Below are positions 17,726-27,631 of a stretch of 64,000 bases of DNA, piece after piece. A model generated the notes under the pieces. The model ran no database searches and was not told the DNA's origin. It saw only the letters and a list, made by a program, of their open reading frames with translations. Source of the DNA: Cohaesibacter marisflavi (GTDB taxonomy: Bacteria; Pseudomonadota; Alphaproteobacteria; Rhizobiales; Cohaesibacteraceae); the NCBI RefSeq assembly GCF_900115225.1, contig NZ_FOVR01000010.1, positions 146,982 to 210,981 on the forward strand, given 5' to 3'. Numbering within the stretch: position 1 is the first letter of the stretch; each line of letters opens with the position of its first letter. The translations under genes and the position numbers were made by a program.

Positions 17726-18811
17726 ATGGCCGATGAAAATGACGACTCAGAAAAGTCGGAAGAGCCCACGCAAAAGCGTCTTGATGACGCGATAAAGAAA
17801 GGCGATGTGGCCAAGAGTCAGGAAGTATCCGCCTGGTTCTCCATGATGGGGACCGGACTGGTGCTTGCTGTGCTTGGTGGCTATATTGCCAAGGGCGTTA
17901 CCAATAATCTGAAGGGTTTCATCGAGCATTCCTGGGACTTGTCGATCAATGGCTCACTGCTGGCCCAGCTCTGGGCCAAAGTGAGCTATTCAATGCTCGG
18001 CATTCTTATTCTGCCCATGCTGGCGCTTGTGACAGTGGCTGTGATCGGCAATCTCATTCAACACAGATTCGTCTTTACCACCGAGCCCATTAAACCAAAG
18101 CTCTCTAAGGTCAGCCCGGCCAGTGGTTTCAAGCGCCTTTTTTCCAAAGAGAGCCTTGTTAATTTTGCCAAAGGACTGGTCAAGCTCGGTGTCGTTGGCG
18201 CCTTGTTCTGGTTTCTGCTTTATCCCGAGCGCGACAAGCTGGACGTGGTGATCGGGCTGGAGCCGCTTGCGCTGTTGCCGCTAGTGCAAAGTCTGGCGAT
18301 CAAGCTTATTTTCGGGGTGATCCTCTTTATGGCGGTGGTTGCCGGTATCGACTATCTCTATCAGCGCAATCGCTGGCATGAGAAACAGAAGATGACCATG
18401 CGTGAGGTCAAAGAGGAATACAAGCAGCAGGAAGGTGACCCAATGGTCAAGGCCAAGCTGCGGCAGGTGCGCATGGAGCGCAGCCGCAAGCGCATGATGG
18501 CCGCTGTTCCCGAGGCCTCTGTGGTGCTGACCAACCCGACGCATTATTCGGTGGCGCTCAAATATGATGCCGGAGCCATGCAGGCGCCTGTCTGTATCGC
18601 CAAGGGGGTGGATGACACAGCCATGCGCATTCGAGAGATTGCTCGTGAGCATGAGATTCCGATTATCCAGAATCCTCCTTTGACCCGGGCGCTCTATGCC
18701 ACCGTTGAAATCGACGATGAAGTTCCTGAAGAACACTATAAAGCTGTTGCTGAAGTGATCAGCTACATCATGAAACTGAAAAATCGGTCAAGTTGGTCTA
18801 GCCGCAACTGA
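17726..18811 (+). CDS. flhB: Flagellar export switch protein FlhB
   Basis: FlhB controls substrate specificity of the flagellar export apparatus. The 361-residue product has the N-terminal SEEPTQKRLDDAIKKGDVAK motif, four transmembrane helices and the cytoplasmic domain with the NPTH self-cleavage site at N270-P271 (in VVLTNPTHYSVALKY). Everything needed for autocleavage is intact. Last gene of the flgB operon. cckA begins 70 bases downstream and may share the transcript. Confidence 0.97.
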   Translation: MADENDDSEKSEEPTQKRLDDAIKKGDVAKSQEVSAWFSMMGTGLVLAVLGGYIAKGVTNNLKGFIEHSWDLSINGSLLAQLWAKVSYSMLGILILPMLALVTVAVIGNLIQHRFVFTTEPIKPKLSKVSPASGFKRLFSKESLVNFAKGLVKLGVVGALFWFLLYPERDKLDVVIGLEPLALLPLVQSLAIKLIFGVILFMAVVAGIDYLYQRNRWHEKQKMTMREVKEEYKQQEGDPMVKAKLRQVRMERSRKRMMAAVPEASVVLTNPTHYSVALKYDAGAMQAPVCIAKGVDDTAMRIREIAREHEIPIIQNPPLTRALYATVEIDDEVPEEHYKAVAEVISYIMKLKNRSSWSSRN

Positions 18812-18881
18812 AGTTTTCAGGCAACTTGAAGGCCAACGATTCTAGAAGGCATAGCCGCTAAGCAAGGCAGGGACACACCAG

Positions 18882-21542
18882 ATGGGCAAGCTGACAGGTC
18901 AGGAAAACATGGAGCCGGCCATGATCGATCACAGTGAAGGATCTGGAAGTATCAAGTGGCTGTTGTTGCTTGCTTTTCTTCTTGTTGGCGTGGCTGTTGC
19001 CCTGGTCGTTTTCAAAGGCGAGATCGGTGGCCAGATCCAACTGGTGTTTTTGAGCGTTCTGGCTGGCTTGGGGATTCTCTCCCTGCTGGGCTTCGCTGTG
19101 GGGCTGATACAGCTGGGTAATCCGGCGCCTGCACCGCATCTGACGCGACAATTTGTGGATAGTATGAATGAGGGGATCCTTGTCTGCGATGGCAAGGACA
19201 GGCTCGTTTATGCCAATACTGAATATGCCCGCTTGACGGGGGCCGAGGATGCTTCGGCCATTCGATCCATAGAGCGCAGCTTTGCTGGCGAACCCGACGC
19301 AGCTGAGGCGATCTATCGCCTGTCTGAGGCCGTGCGCTCCGGCCGTCCGGCGCTTGAGGAATTTCGCCTGTTCAAGGCACCCAGCGGTGGAGGCGATGAC
19401 GAGCATGAAACGCAGGCGCGCTGGTTCCGTATCCGCGTGCGCAAAATGCAGGATATCGGGGTCAGCGGCAAGGTTGAGGATTTGTTCGTCTGGCAGGTCA
19501 GCGATATCACGCGCGACCGAGAGCGGCAGGAAAATATCTTTCAGGAACTGCAGCTTGCCATCAATTATCTCGACCATGCTCCGGCAGGCTTCTTCTCGGC
19601 TGAGCCGGATGGGCGTGTCATCTATATGAACGCAACGCTGGCGGATTGGCTGGGCTATGATCTGGCGCAGTTCGAGCCGCGGCAATTGAACCTCAATGAG
19701 TTGGTTCCCGGGGATGGAACAGCCCTTCTGGAAGCGGCCAACAGCGCGCCGGGAATGCCGAAAACCGAGATGATAGACCTGGATCTGGTCAAGAGCAACG
19801 GCCAGAGCTTGCCAGTGCGCCTGATGCATCGGGTGCCGATGGCGTCTGACGGAACGCCGGGTGCGTCTCGTACGCTGGTGCTGAACAGAAGTCCGGGCGA
19901 GGATATTTCCGAAGAGTTGCGGGTTGCCGAGGTGCGCTTTGCGCGCTTCTTCAACAACACCCCGATTGCCATTGCCGCGCTGACGGGCGACGGTCGCGTA
20001 TTGCGCACCAATGCGCCTTTTGCGCGTATGTTCAAGGCTGAAGTGCCCACTGAACAAGGGGTGCAAGAGGGAGAGAGCGAAGAAAAGACGCCGTCTATCC
20101 TCAATCTGGTCGCCGAGAAGGATCAGGAGAATCTCACCGCAGCAATTGAAATGGCTCTTCAGGGCCAGAGCAATATTCTGCCGGTGGAATGCCTGCTTGC
20201 CGAAGACAAGAATCGCACCGTGCGCTTCTTCCTCTCCGGAGTGGAAGATAGCGAAGGGGATGATGAGCAGATCATTGTCTATGCGCTTGAAACGACAGAG
20301 CAGCGGGCGCTTGAGGAGCAATTTTCCCAGAGCCAGAAAATGCAGGCCGTTGGCCAGCTGGCCGGTGGTGTTGCCCATGACTTCAACAATGTGCTGACCG
20401 CGATTATCGGCTTTTCCGATCTGTTGCTGACCAGCCATCGTCCGAGTGATCCTGCCTTTCAGGATATCATGAATATCAAGCAGAATGCCAACCGCGCCGC
20501 ATCGCTTGTGCGGCAGCTTCTGGCCTTCTCTCGCCGCCAGACGCTGCGCCCGCAGGTACTTGCGTTGGGGGATGTTCTGGCTGACCTCTCGATCCTGCTG
20601 GATCGTCTGCTTGGCGAAAAGGTCGATCTTGATCTGGTGCATGGACGCGATCTCTGGCCGGTCAAGGCAGACCTCAACCAGCTTGAGCAGGTGATTGTCA
20701 ACCTGGCGGTGAATGCGCGCGATGCCATGCCAGATGGGGGGCATCTGACCATTCAGACGCGCAATATGGGCAAGGATGAAGCCGAGGAAATGCCCTACAA
20801 GCAGCTGGAAACGGCTGACTATGTGCTTTTGGAAGTGGTCGATAGTGGTACTGGTATTCCCGCCGATATTCGCGACAAGATTTTTGAGCCTTTCTTCTCG
20901 ACCAAGGATGTGGGCAAGGGCACCGGCCTTGGCCTGTCGACCGTTTACGGCATTATCAAGCAGACGGGTGGCTTCATCTTCCTTGAGAGCGAGATGGGGC
21001 AGGGCACGACCTTCCGCATCTTCCTGCCGCGTTATGTGGAAGAGGCCAAGGCGATAACCATTGATGCGGCGGCAACAGATGATCCCGAGCAGCAGGCACT
21101 TGAAGTGGCTGCCGACGAAGCGGGCAAGGAAGTCGTCAGCGAGGCTCCTCCTGCTGTCACCGATTTGACTGGTAACGCCACGATCCTGCTGGTGGAAGAC
21201 GAAGAGGCTGTGCGTGCCTTTGCCGCTCGTGCTCTGGCCTCGCGTGGCTATCAGGTTTATGAAGCTGGGTCCGGTGCCGAGGCGCTCGAATTGATCCATG
21301 AAATCGACGAGCCGATTGATCTGGTTGTATCCGATGTCGTCATGCCCGAGATGGACGGTCCGACTATGCTGGGCGAGTTGCGCAAGATCAGACCTGAGTT
21401 GAAAGTCATCTTCATGTCCGGCTACGCTGAGGAAGCCTTCCGCAAGAATTTGCCGGATAATGAAGAATTCGGTTTCCTGCCCAAGCCTTTCTCCTTGAAG
21501 CAGCTGGCTACCAAGATCAAGGAAATGCTCGATGACGCATAA
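18882..21542 (+). CDS. cckA: Cell-cycle hybrid histidine kinase CckA
   Basis: CckA starts the CckA-ChpT-CtrA phosphorelay controlling cell cycle and motility in alphaproteobacteria. The 886-residue product has two N-terminal transmembrane helices (about 24-70), PAS domains (about 90-220, 225-350 and 355-480), a HisKA/HATPase core with the phospho-acceptor His499 in GGVAHDFNN and the ATP-lid motif [14 protein letters not shown], and a C-terminal receiver with the acceptor Asp818 in [12 protein letters not shown]. The [19 protein letters not shown] core and domain order are those of CckA. Two CtrA-type boxes in the same window link it to its output. Confidence 0.95.
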   Translation: MGKLTGQENMEPAMIDHSEGSGSIKWLLLLAFLLVGVAVALVVFKGEIGGQIQLVFLSVLAGLGILSLLGFAVGLIQLGNPAPAPHLTRQFVDSMNEGILVCDGKDRLVYANTEYARLTGAEDASAIRSIERSFAGEPDAAEAIYRLSEAVRSGRPALEEFRLFKAPSGGGDDEHETQARWFRIRVRKMQDIGVSGKVEDLFVWQVSDITRDRERQENIFQELQLAINYLDHAPAGFFSAEPDGRVIYMNATLADWLGYDLAQFEPRQLNLNELVPGDGTALLEAANSAPGMPKTEMIDLDLVKSNGQSLPVRLMHRVPMASDGTPGASRTLVLNRSPGEDISEELRVAEVRFARFFNNTPIAIAALTGDGRVLRTNAPFARMFKAEVPTEQGVQEGESEEKTPSILNLVAEKDQENLTAAIEMALQGQSNILPVECLLAEDKNRTVRFFLSGVEDSEGDDEQIIVYALETTEQRALEEQFSQSQKMQAVGQLAGGVAHDFNNVLTAIIGFSDLLLTSHRPSDPAFQDIMNIKQNANRAASLVRQLLAFSRRQTLRPQVLALGDVLADLSILLDRLLGEKVDLDLVHGRDLWPVKADLNQLEQVIVNLAVNARDAMPDGGHLTIQTRNMGKDEAEEMPYKQLETADYVLLEVVDSGTGIPADIRDKIFEPFFSTKDVGKGTGLGLSTVYGIIKQTGGFIFLESEMGQGTTFRIFLPRYVEEAKAITIDAAATDDPEQQALEVAADEAGKEVVSEAPPAVTDLTGNATILLVEDEEAVRAFAARALASRGYQVYEAGSGAEALELIHEIDEPIDLVVSDVVMPEMDGPTMLGELRKIRPELKVIFMSGYAEEAFRKNLPDNEEFGFLPKPFSLKQLATKIKEMLDDA

Positions 21543-21582
21543 GCGTGCGCTTTGGTGACAAACGCGATAAAAGACAAAAAGA

Positions 21583-21617
21583 AAAGCCCGCCGATCTCAT
21601 GATCTGCGGGCTTTTTT
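21583..21617. terminator. Bidirectional terminator between cckA and psuG
   Basis: An AAGCCCGC / GCGGGCTT stem with an inner GATC/GATC extension is followed on the plus strand by a T run and on the minus strand by TTTTC. It separates the converging cckA and psuG genes. Confidence 0.85.
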
Positions 21618-21642
21618 GTTTATTGCGGTCTGATTGCGTGGC

Positions 21643-22560
21643 CTAGAGGGCCTTGGCAATCCGGGCTGCCAGACGAGCATTGTTCTTGACCAGAGCGATG
21701 TTGGTAACAAGGCTGTCGCCTTCGGTCAGATCCTTGATGCGCGAGAGCACGAAGGGTGTGACTTCCTTGCCTGAAACGCTGCGCCGGTTTGCTTCGCTGA
21801 TGGCTTCAAGGATGAAGGTTTCCATTTCGTTGCGCGGGATCTCGTCGGCTTCGGGCACAGGATTGGCAACAATCATGCCGCCTTCGAGGCCAAGGGCCTT
21901 GCGCATGGCATAGAGGGACGCGATATCCTTTGGGTCATCCAGGCGCAGCGGACAGGAAAAACCGCTTTCACGGGACCAGAAGGCTGGAAATTCGTCAGTT
22001 CCAACGCCAACAACCGGCACCCCAAGAGTTTCAAGCACTTCAAGCGTCTTGGGAATGTCGAGAAGCGCCTTGACGCCAGCTGAGACCACCATGACAGGGG
22101 TTTTTGCCAGTTCCTGAAGGTCGGCAGAGATATCAAAGCTCTCTTCTGCGCCCCGATGGACACCGCCGATGCCGCCTGTGGCAAAGGTGGAGATGCCTGC
22201 CAACGATGCGCAGATCATGGTGGCCGCGACGGTGGTCGAGCCGCTCTTGCCTGCTACAAGGGCATAGGCGAGATCGGCGCGGGAAAGCTTCATGATGTCG
22301 TTGCGCTGTGCCAACTCTTCAACCTGTTCGGTTGTAAGACCCACATTGATCACACCATCCAGAATGGCGATGGTTGCCGGACAAGCGCCTTCTTTGCGGA
22401 TGATGTCTTCCACTTCCAGTGCGGTGGACACATTCTCGGGATAGGGCATGCCATGGGTGATGATGGTTGATTCAAGGGCCACGATGGGCTTGCCTGCGGC
22501 GCGGGCAGTTGCCACTTCGTCGCTATAGATGATGGGCAAGGAGGAGGTTTCAATGCTCAT
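21643..22560 (-). CDS. psuG: Pseudouridine-5'-phosphate glycosidase PsuG
   Basis: PsuG cleaves pseudouridine 5'-phosphate to uracil and ribose 5-phosphate. The 305-residue length is typical. Family motifs include the N-terminal GKPIVALESTIITHGMPYP, AATMICASLAGISTFATGGI, the GVHRGAEESFDISADL segment and a C-terminal PFVLSRIKDLTEGDSLVTNI. The kinase gene psuK lies just upstream in the same direction, making the two-step pseudouridine pathway. Confidence 0.95.
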   Translation of the reverse strand: MSIETSSLPIIYSDEVATARAAGKPIVALESTIITHGMPYPENVSTALEVEDIIRKEGACPATIAILDGVINVGLTTEQVEELAQRNDIMKLSRADLAYALVAGKSGSTTVAATMICASLAGISTFATGGIGGVHRGAEESFDISADLQELAKTPVMVVSAGVKALLDIPKTLEVLETLGVPVVGVGTDEFPAFWSRESGFSCPLRLDDPKDIASLYAMRKALGLEGGMIVANPVPEADEIPRNEMETFILEAISEANRRSVSGKEVTPFVLSRIKDLTEGDSLVTNIALVKNNARLAARIAKAL

Positions 22561-22628
22561 GATGGTCGGCTTTCTTGTTCGCTCTTATCTAGAGGGCTTC
22601 TACCACTAGGGCAGGGAGCGCTTTAAGG

Positions 22629-23561
22629 CTAGCTTTGGGGGATGTCTGCAATGCAGGAATCCAGAACGGGGCGGTTTAGCATGTCCGGTACGGCTTGTTC
22701 ACTCATCAGGCTGAGGCTTGCGCCTGCCATGCCATAGGTGAGTGCCTTTTCAAACGGAACCTTGAGCAACAGGGCATGCAATACGCAGGCCGTCAGGGTG
22801 TCGCCTGCTCCGTTGGAGGATTTGATCTTGACCGGAGGAGCGGGCAAGGTCCAGCTCTCGTCTCCGCGCCATGCGCTCAGCCCGGCATTGCCCTTGGTGA
22901 TGATGCCGGACTTGACGCCAGCTTCCGAGAGGATCTCTGGTAATGCATCAAGCTCGGCAAATTCATCCGCCAGAATAGCTGCTTCTGCCTCGTTGCAGAA
23001 GAGCAGGTCAATATCGGGCAGAATATCCTTGGCGCGATTGGCCTTGGGACCGGACACCGCGCTTACGGCCAGTTTGTGACTGCCCTTGTTCTCGGCAAGG
23101 GCCTGAAGTACAGACGGGGAAAGATTGGTGTCGGCAACGATTTTTGAGGGCGTGGGGAAGATGTTGAGGCAGCCAATGACTTCCTCGACCGGATAGGTGT
23201 CATAGATTCCCATGTCGGCAATGGCTGCTACGAGAGCCCCATTGCTATCTTCAATCGCGGTGTAGGTCGCGCTTCTTTGCTTCACGCTGGTCAGAATGAG
23301 AGAGATGTCGATATTAGCTGCGAGCAGCTGCTGCTTGAGCAATTCGGCATCGTCATCCTGACCGGAAATGGTCGAAAGGGCGACATTCCAACTGAGCTTG
23401 GCCAGACAGCGGGCAATGTTGCCTGCCACGCCGCCGACATTTCGGGTGAGAGTGCCGGGGTTGGATTGTTCCGGCTCAAGGCGAGCGGTGGAACGGGCGA
23501 TCCTGTCGATATGGGCACCGCCAATCACGAGGATATCCGGAGTGAAGGAAACAGGGGTCAT
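22629..23561 (-). CDS. psuK: Pseudouridine kinase (PfkB family)
   Basis: A ribokinase-type (PfkB) sugar kinase of 310 residues. It has the N-terminal DILVIGGAHIDRIAR and GGVAGNIARCLAKL motifs and the C-terminal PfkB signature SSNGAGDTLTACVLHAL with its catalytic Asp. Linkage to psuG (68 bases apart, same strand) makes pseudouridine the likely substrate, phosphorylated at the 5' position. Substrate assignment comes from context, not from a diagnostic residue. Confidence 0.87.
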   Translation of the reverse strand: MTPVSFTPDILVIGGAHIDRIARSTARLEPEQSNPGTLTRNVGGVAGNIARCLAKLSWNVALSTISGQDDDAELLKQQLLAANIDISLILTSVKQRSATYTAIEDSNGALVAAIADMGIYDTYPVEEVIGCLNIFPTPSKIVADTNLSPSVLQALAENKGSHKLAVSAVSGPKANRAKDILPDIDLLFCNEAEAAILADEFAELDALPEILSEAGVKSGIITKGNAGLSAWRGDESWTLPAPPVKIKSSNGAGDTLTACVLHALLLKVPFEKALTYGMAGASLSLMSEQAVPDMLNRPVLDSCIADIPQS

Positions 23562-23651
23562 GCTCTGCTCAAGCTCATTTCAAGTGGTGACAACACTATC
23601 AGACTTGTCGGGATGCGACGAGGAAAGAATGGTTTCTTTTCGCGCCTCATA

Positions 23652-23680
23652 GAAAAACCGCCGCTTGCAAGGGCGGCGGT
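23652..23680 (-). terminator. Terminator of mmsA
   Basis: An 8-bp ACCGCCGC/GCGGCGGT stem (23657-23664 with 23673-23680) with an 8-base loop is followed on the minus strand by TTTTTCT. It lies 67 bases past mmsA. Confidence 0.75.
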
Positions 23681-23746
23681 CGATCTTCTGTGAGGCATAT
23701 AGAGCCAATGGGGGCTGCTTGTAAAGAGCCCCATTGGTGCCTGATG

Positions 23747-25249
23747 TCAGTCCATGGCCTTGAAATTGAATTCGCCGCCTTCCTTGATGCCGGAAAACCA
23801 GCGGGCAGTGACTGTTTTGGTCTTGGTGTAGAAGCGGAAGGCATCGGGACCATATTGATTGAGGTCGCCGAAGGAGGATTTCTTCCAGCCGCCGAAGGTG
23901 AAATAGCTAAGGGGAACCGGGATCGGGAAGTTAATGCCAACCATGCCGACATTGACGCGGTGGGCAAAATCGCGCGCGGTGTCACCATCGGCGGTGTAGA
24001 TAGCCGTGCCATTGCCATAGGCATTGTCCATGACCAGCTTCAGAGCCTCTTCATAGCTCTCTGCGCGCACCTGACAAAGAACCGGGCCGAAGATTTCCTC
24101 TTTGTAGATGGTCATGTCTGCTGTGACATTGTCAAACAGACATGGGCCAACGAAGAAACCATTCTCAAAGCCTTCAAGCGAGAAACCACGCCCATCTACG
24201 ACCAGTTTGGCGCCTTGTTCTACGCCACTGTCGATGAGACCGAGAATGCGGCTCTTGGCGGCTGCGGTTATGACCGGGCCATAGTCGATATCCTCGCCCT
24301 CAGTGTAAGCGCCGACCTTGAGTTTTTCGATGCGGGCGACGAGTTTTTCTGTGAGGGTATCGGCGGTTTTCTGGCCGACTGGAACCGCCACAGATACGGC
24401 CATACAGCGTTCGCCTGCGGCGCCAAAGCCTGCGCCGATCAGGGCATCTGCTGCCTTGTCAAGATCCGCATCTGGCATGATGATCATGTGGTTCTTGGCC
24501 CCGCCGAAGCATTGGGCGCGTTTGCCATTGGAGGCCGCGCGGCCATAGATATATTGTGCGATTGGGGTGGAGCCGACAAAGCCGATGGCCTGAATTGTGT
24601 CATTGTCCAGAATGGCGTCTACGGTTTCCTTGTCGCCGTTTACGACCTGTAGCACACCGTCCGGCAAACCGGCTTCCTTGAGCAGTTCGGCAAGACGGAA
24701 GGATGTGGAGGGCACTCGTTCGGATGGTTTCAGGATCATGGCGTTGCCGCAGACCAGCGCTGGTGCCATTTCCCAAAGCGGGATCATGGCAGGGAAGTTG
24801 AAGGGCGCAATGCCTGCGACCACCCCCAGAGGCTGACGCATGGAGTAAAGGTCGATGCCCGGTCCGCCATTGTCGGTAAATTCGCCCTTGAGCAGATGCG
24901 GCGCGCCCATGCAAACTTCAACCACTTCCAGACCGCGCTGCACATCACCGCGAGCATCTGGCAGGGTTTTGCCATGTTCCATACTTACCAACTCGGCCAG
25001 CTCGTCCATATGCTCATTGATCAGGGCTCCGAATTTCATCATGACGCGGGCGCGGCGCTGTGGGTTGGTCGCGGCCCATGCTGGCTGTGCCTTGGCGGCG
25101 GCATCCACAGCGGCATTCAGCTCGTCGATTGTTGCCAGTGCGACCTTGGCCTGGATTGCTCCTGTCGCAGGATTGTAAATGTCGGAAAAACGCCCCGATG
25201 TGCCGGCGACGAGAGCGCCGTTGATATAGTGGCCATATTCGCGGGTCAT
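23747..25249 (-). CDS. mmsA: CoA-acylating methylmalonate-semialdehyde dehydrogenase
   Basis: MmsA oxidises methylmalonate or malonate semialdehyde with NAD and CoA, giving propionyl-CoA or acetyl-CoA, in valine, thymine/uracil and inositol breakdown. The 500-residue ALDH-fold product has the family-specific PLGVVAGIAPFNFPAMIP and GGAKNHMIIMPDAD motifs and the catalytic Cys282 in GAAGERCMAVSVAV. A GGAGG site precedes the ATG. It is divergent from a LysR gene, a common arrangement for regulator and target. Confidence 0.93.
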   Translation of the reverse strand: MTREYGHYINGALVAGTSGRFSDIYNPATGAIQAKVALATIDELNAAVDAAAKAQPAWAATNPQRRARVMMKFGALINEHMDELAELVSMEHGKTLPDARGDVQRGLEVVEVCMGAPHLLKGEFTDNGGPGIDLYSMRQPLGVVAGIAPFNFPAMIPLWEMAPALVCGNAMILKPSERVPSTSFRLAELLKEAGLPDGVLQVVNGDKETVDAILDNDTIQAIGFVGSTPIAQYIYGRAASNGKRAQCFGGAKNHMIIMPDADLDKAADALIGAGFGAAGERCMAVSVAVPVGQKTADTLTEKLVARIEKLKVGAYTEGEDIDYGPVITAAAKSRILGLIDSGVEQGAKLVVDGRGFSLEGFENGFFVGPCLFDNVTADMTIYKEEIFGPVLCQVRAESYEEALKLVMDNAYGNGTAIYTADGDTARDFAHRVNVGMVGINFPIPVPLSYFTFGGWKKSSFGDLNQYGPDAFRFYTKTKTVTARWFSGIKEGGEFNFKAMD

Positions 25250-25387
25250 GTGGACCTCCCAAATGCATGTTTATTGTGGTTGGGTGCATAGTGTATCAAC
25301 AAAAATCGAATAGCAACGCTCGTCAAAACTCATCCGTTGTGCAAATATTAAAGTTTGGGAAGCAGCCAGGAGAGCCGGAGAGACAGG

Positions 25388-26269
25388 ATGAATTGGGATG
25401 ATGTGCGCATTTTTCTGGCGGTGGCGCGGGCGGGGCAAATTTTGCAGGCCGCGCGGCGTCTGGGGCTTAATCATGCCACGGTTGCCCGACGTCTTTCCTC
25501 GCTGGAGGAAGCTTTGCAGGCCAAATTGCTTAAACGGCATACTACGGGCTGTAGTCTGACACCTGAAGGGGAGAGCTTTCTGCTGGCCGCCGAGCGTATG
25601 GAAACGGAGATGCTCTCTGCGCGGGCCGACATCGGGGCGGCGGATACCTCCGTTTCTGGCGTTGTGCGCATCGGGGCGCCGGATGGCTTCGGGGTTGCCT
25701 TTCTGGCGCCTCGTCTTGCGCCGCTGCTTGAGCAATATCCTGATCTCACGGTCCAGTTGGTGCCGGTGCCGCGATCCTTTTCGCTGGACCGGAGGGAAGC
25801 GGATATCGTGATCACAGTCGAACGGCCGTCGCAGGGTCGATTGGTGGCGCGGAAACTGGTGGACTATAGTTTGGGATTTTACGCCTCAGAGGACTATGTG
25901 GAGCGGTTCGGCCACCCGGCGAGTCTGGACGATTTCAAGTGCCATCGTCTGATCGGGTTCGTGGAAGATCTCATCTATTCGCCCTCGCTGAATTACAAGG
26001 CCGAGATGATGCGCGGCTATCAGCCACAGTTTGAGTGCGCCAGCGCGCTGGGGCAGACAGAGGCCGTTCGGGCCGGACTGGGCATAGGCATTCTGCATGG
26101 CTTCATGGCGCGGGAAGACCCCAATTTGGTTGAGATCCTGCCCGAGCGCCGCATTCAGAGGGCTTATTGGGCGGTCTATCACGAAAGTACCCGGCAGTTG
26201 AGACGGATCAAGGCGGTTTCGGATTTTGTTTATAGGTTGGTCGAGCAAGAGCGCGCGATCTTCCGATAG
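25388..26269 (+). CDS. LysR-family transcriptional regulator
   Basis: A 293-residue regulator with an N-terminal winged helix (about 1-60; WDDVRIFLAVARAGQILQAA, with the recognition helix at LGLNHATVARRLSSLEEAL) and a periplasmic-binding-like effector domain. The ATG used follows a purine-rich site; an in-frame start 11 codons upstream is less likely. It lies divergent from mmsA with a 138-base shared region, so control of mmsA is a reasonable inference. The N-terminal NHATVARRLS style is that of short LysR proteins in the group. Confidence 0.85.
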   Translation: MNWDDVRIFLAVARAGQILQAARRLGLNHATVARRLSSLEEALQAKLLKRHTTGCSLTPEGESFLLAAERMETEMLSARADIGAADTSVSGVVRIGAPDGFGVAFLAPRLAPLLEQYPDLTVQLVPVPRSFSLDRREADIVITVERPSQGRLVARKLVDYSLGFYASEDYVERFGHPASLDDFKCHRLIGFVEDLIYSPSLNYKAEMMRGYQPQFECASALGQTEAVRAGLGIGILHGFMAREDPNLVEILPERRIQRAYWAVYHESTRQLRRIKAVSDFVYRLVEQERAIFR

Positions 26270-26347
26270 ACTTTTGAGCCGTATCTCCCAATCTTTCTCC
26301 ATGCGGCAATTTGACTCCCCGGAAATGAGAAACACTCTTTAAAATGG

Positions 26348-26377
26348 TTGACAAACGAATAGTCTGGAAGACATATT
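26348..26377 (+). promoter_or_regulatory. Promoter of mbfA
   Basis: TTGACA at 26348-26353 is followed after 17-18 bases by ACATAT/CATATT as -10. The Irr-type palindrome starts at the end of the -10, so a bound repressor would block transcription start. Confidence 0.55.
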
Positions 26378-26392
26378 TAGAATAATTCTAAA
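26376..26392. promoter_or_regulatory. Irr-type (ICE) operator before mbfA
   Basis: TTTAGAAT-A-ATTCTAAA is a perfect 17-bp palindrome matching the iron-control element recognised by Irr in rhizobia and relatives. It lies 15 bases before the mbfA ATG and overlaps the promoter. In Bradyrhizobium and Agrobacterium, Irr represses mbfA when iron is low; the same logic is inferred here. Confidence 0.75.
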
Positions 26393-26407
26393 TTAAGGTA
26401 TCCGCCA

Positions 26408-27391
26408 ATGGTTTTGAGTCTTTTTTCCAACAGCAAGCGCGCTTTCACGTCGCTTTCCGAAAAGGAAGTGCTTGCTTTGGCTATATCCTCAGAGGAGGAT
26501 GATGCGCGCATCTACAGGGCCTATGCCGAGCATCTGCGCGCCGACTACCCGCAAACTGCGAAAATCTATGAAGATATGGCCGCTGTCGAAGATCAGCATC
26601 GCTGCAATCTGATTGAGATGTATAAAAGCCGGTTTGGCGATGTGATTCCGCTTATCCGGCGCGACCATGTTCGTGGCTTCTATGATCGCAAGCCCGATTG
26701 GTTGATGAAGACTCTGACGCTGGAGAAAATCCGCAATGAGACCATCGCCATGGAAGATCAATCTGCACGCTTCTATCGCGTTGCGATTGATCAGGTAACC
26801 GATGCCGATACGCGCAGGCTATTGGGTGATCTGGCTCTGGCTGAAGAGGGGCACGAGGATATTGCTCGCGAATTGCAAGATGAGCACACGCCCGATGCCG
26901 TCAAGGATGATGAGCAGAGCCATGAGCATAAGCAGTTTGTGCTGACATGGGTGCAACCCGGTCTGGCGGGGCTCATGGATGGGTCCGTTTCCACGCTCGC
27001 GCCGATTTTTGCCGCCGCTTTTGCAACGCAGGACACCTGGCAGACCTTCCTGATTGGTCTTTCGGCTGCGGTTGGTGCCGGTATTTCCATGGGCTTTACG
27101 GAAGCGGCCCATGATGATGGCAAAATCTCGGGGCGTGGCTCGCCCATCAAGCGCGGAATCGCCTCTGGTGTCATGACCATGGTCGGTGGCCTGGGGCATG
27201 CGCTGCCTTATCTTATCCCCTTCTTCTGGACGGCGACCGTGATTGCCGTGGTGATCGTCTTCTTTGAACTTTGGGCCATTGCCTGGATTCAGAATAAATA
27301 TATGGAAACGCCATTCCTGCGGGCTGCTTTCCAGGTCGTGCTTGGCGGAGCACTGGTGCTGGCTGCCGGTATCCTGATCGGCAGTGGCTAA
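26408..27391 (+). CDS. mbfA: Membrane-bound ferritin / iron exporter MbfA
   Basis: MbfA exports iron from the cytoplasm and protects against iron and peroxide stress. The 327-residue product has an N-terminal ferritin-like (erythrin/rubrerythrin) domain (about 1-165) with repeated acidic and His residues (ISSEEDDARIYRAY, AAVEDQHRCNL, ETIAMEDQSARFY, LALAEEGHEDIA). A C-terminal VIT1/CCC1-like membrane domain (about 180-327) has five likely helices, with GLMDGSVSTLAPIFAAAFA at its start. This two-domain order defines MbfA. Expression is probably iron-induced through the adjacent Irr-type box. Confidence 0.93.
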   Translation: MVLSLFSNSKRAFTSLSEKEVLALAISSEEDDARIYRAYAEHLRADYPQTAKIYEDMAAVEDQHRCNLIEMYKSRFGDVIPLIRRDHVRGFYDRKPDWLMKTLTLEKIRNETIAMEDQSARFYRVAIDQVTDADTRRLLGDLALAEEGHEDIARELQDEHTPDAVKDDEQSHEHKQFVLTWVQPGLAGLMDGSVSTLAPIFAAAFATQDTWQTFLIGLSAAVGAGISMGFTEAAHDDGKISGRGSPIKRGIASGVMTMVGGLGHALPYLIPFFWTATVIAVVIVFFELWAIAWIQNKYMETPFLRAAFQVVLGGALVLAAGILIGSG

Positions 27392-27631
27392 AGCGTCATC
27401 TCTATGTCCCGATATTAGGGCTCGCGCATGCGCTTGGGATGTGAGGCGCGGTGTGCGGGCCTTTTTCTTTGCCGGCCTCACGCGGCGTTCACTTTCAGTT
27501 GATCGACATAAAGCGAAGGGTTAATTGCCAGATTGTCGCAGCCTTTGATAGGCTACTGCAATAGAACCAAAATCCTCGCCTCGTTCTTTGCTAAAAAAGG
27601 GACGTGGGAAGGATGTTGCAGGAGAGATATT

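Noticed and set aside
18858..21299. An 813-codon open frame on the minus strand opposite cckA
   Set aside because: It is the mirror of the CckA coding frame in GC-rich DNA. The plus-strand product has all kinase motifs; the minus product has no recognisable domain and no ribosome site.
25250..25387. LysR operator (T-N11-A) in the mmsA/LysR divergent region
   Set aside because: The motif is too loose to place by eye; several weak candidates exist and none is palindromic enough.
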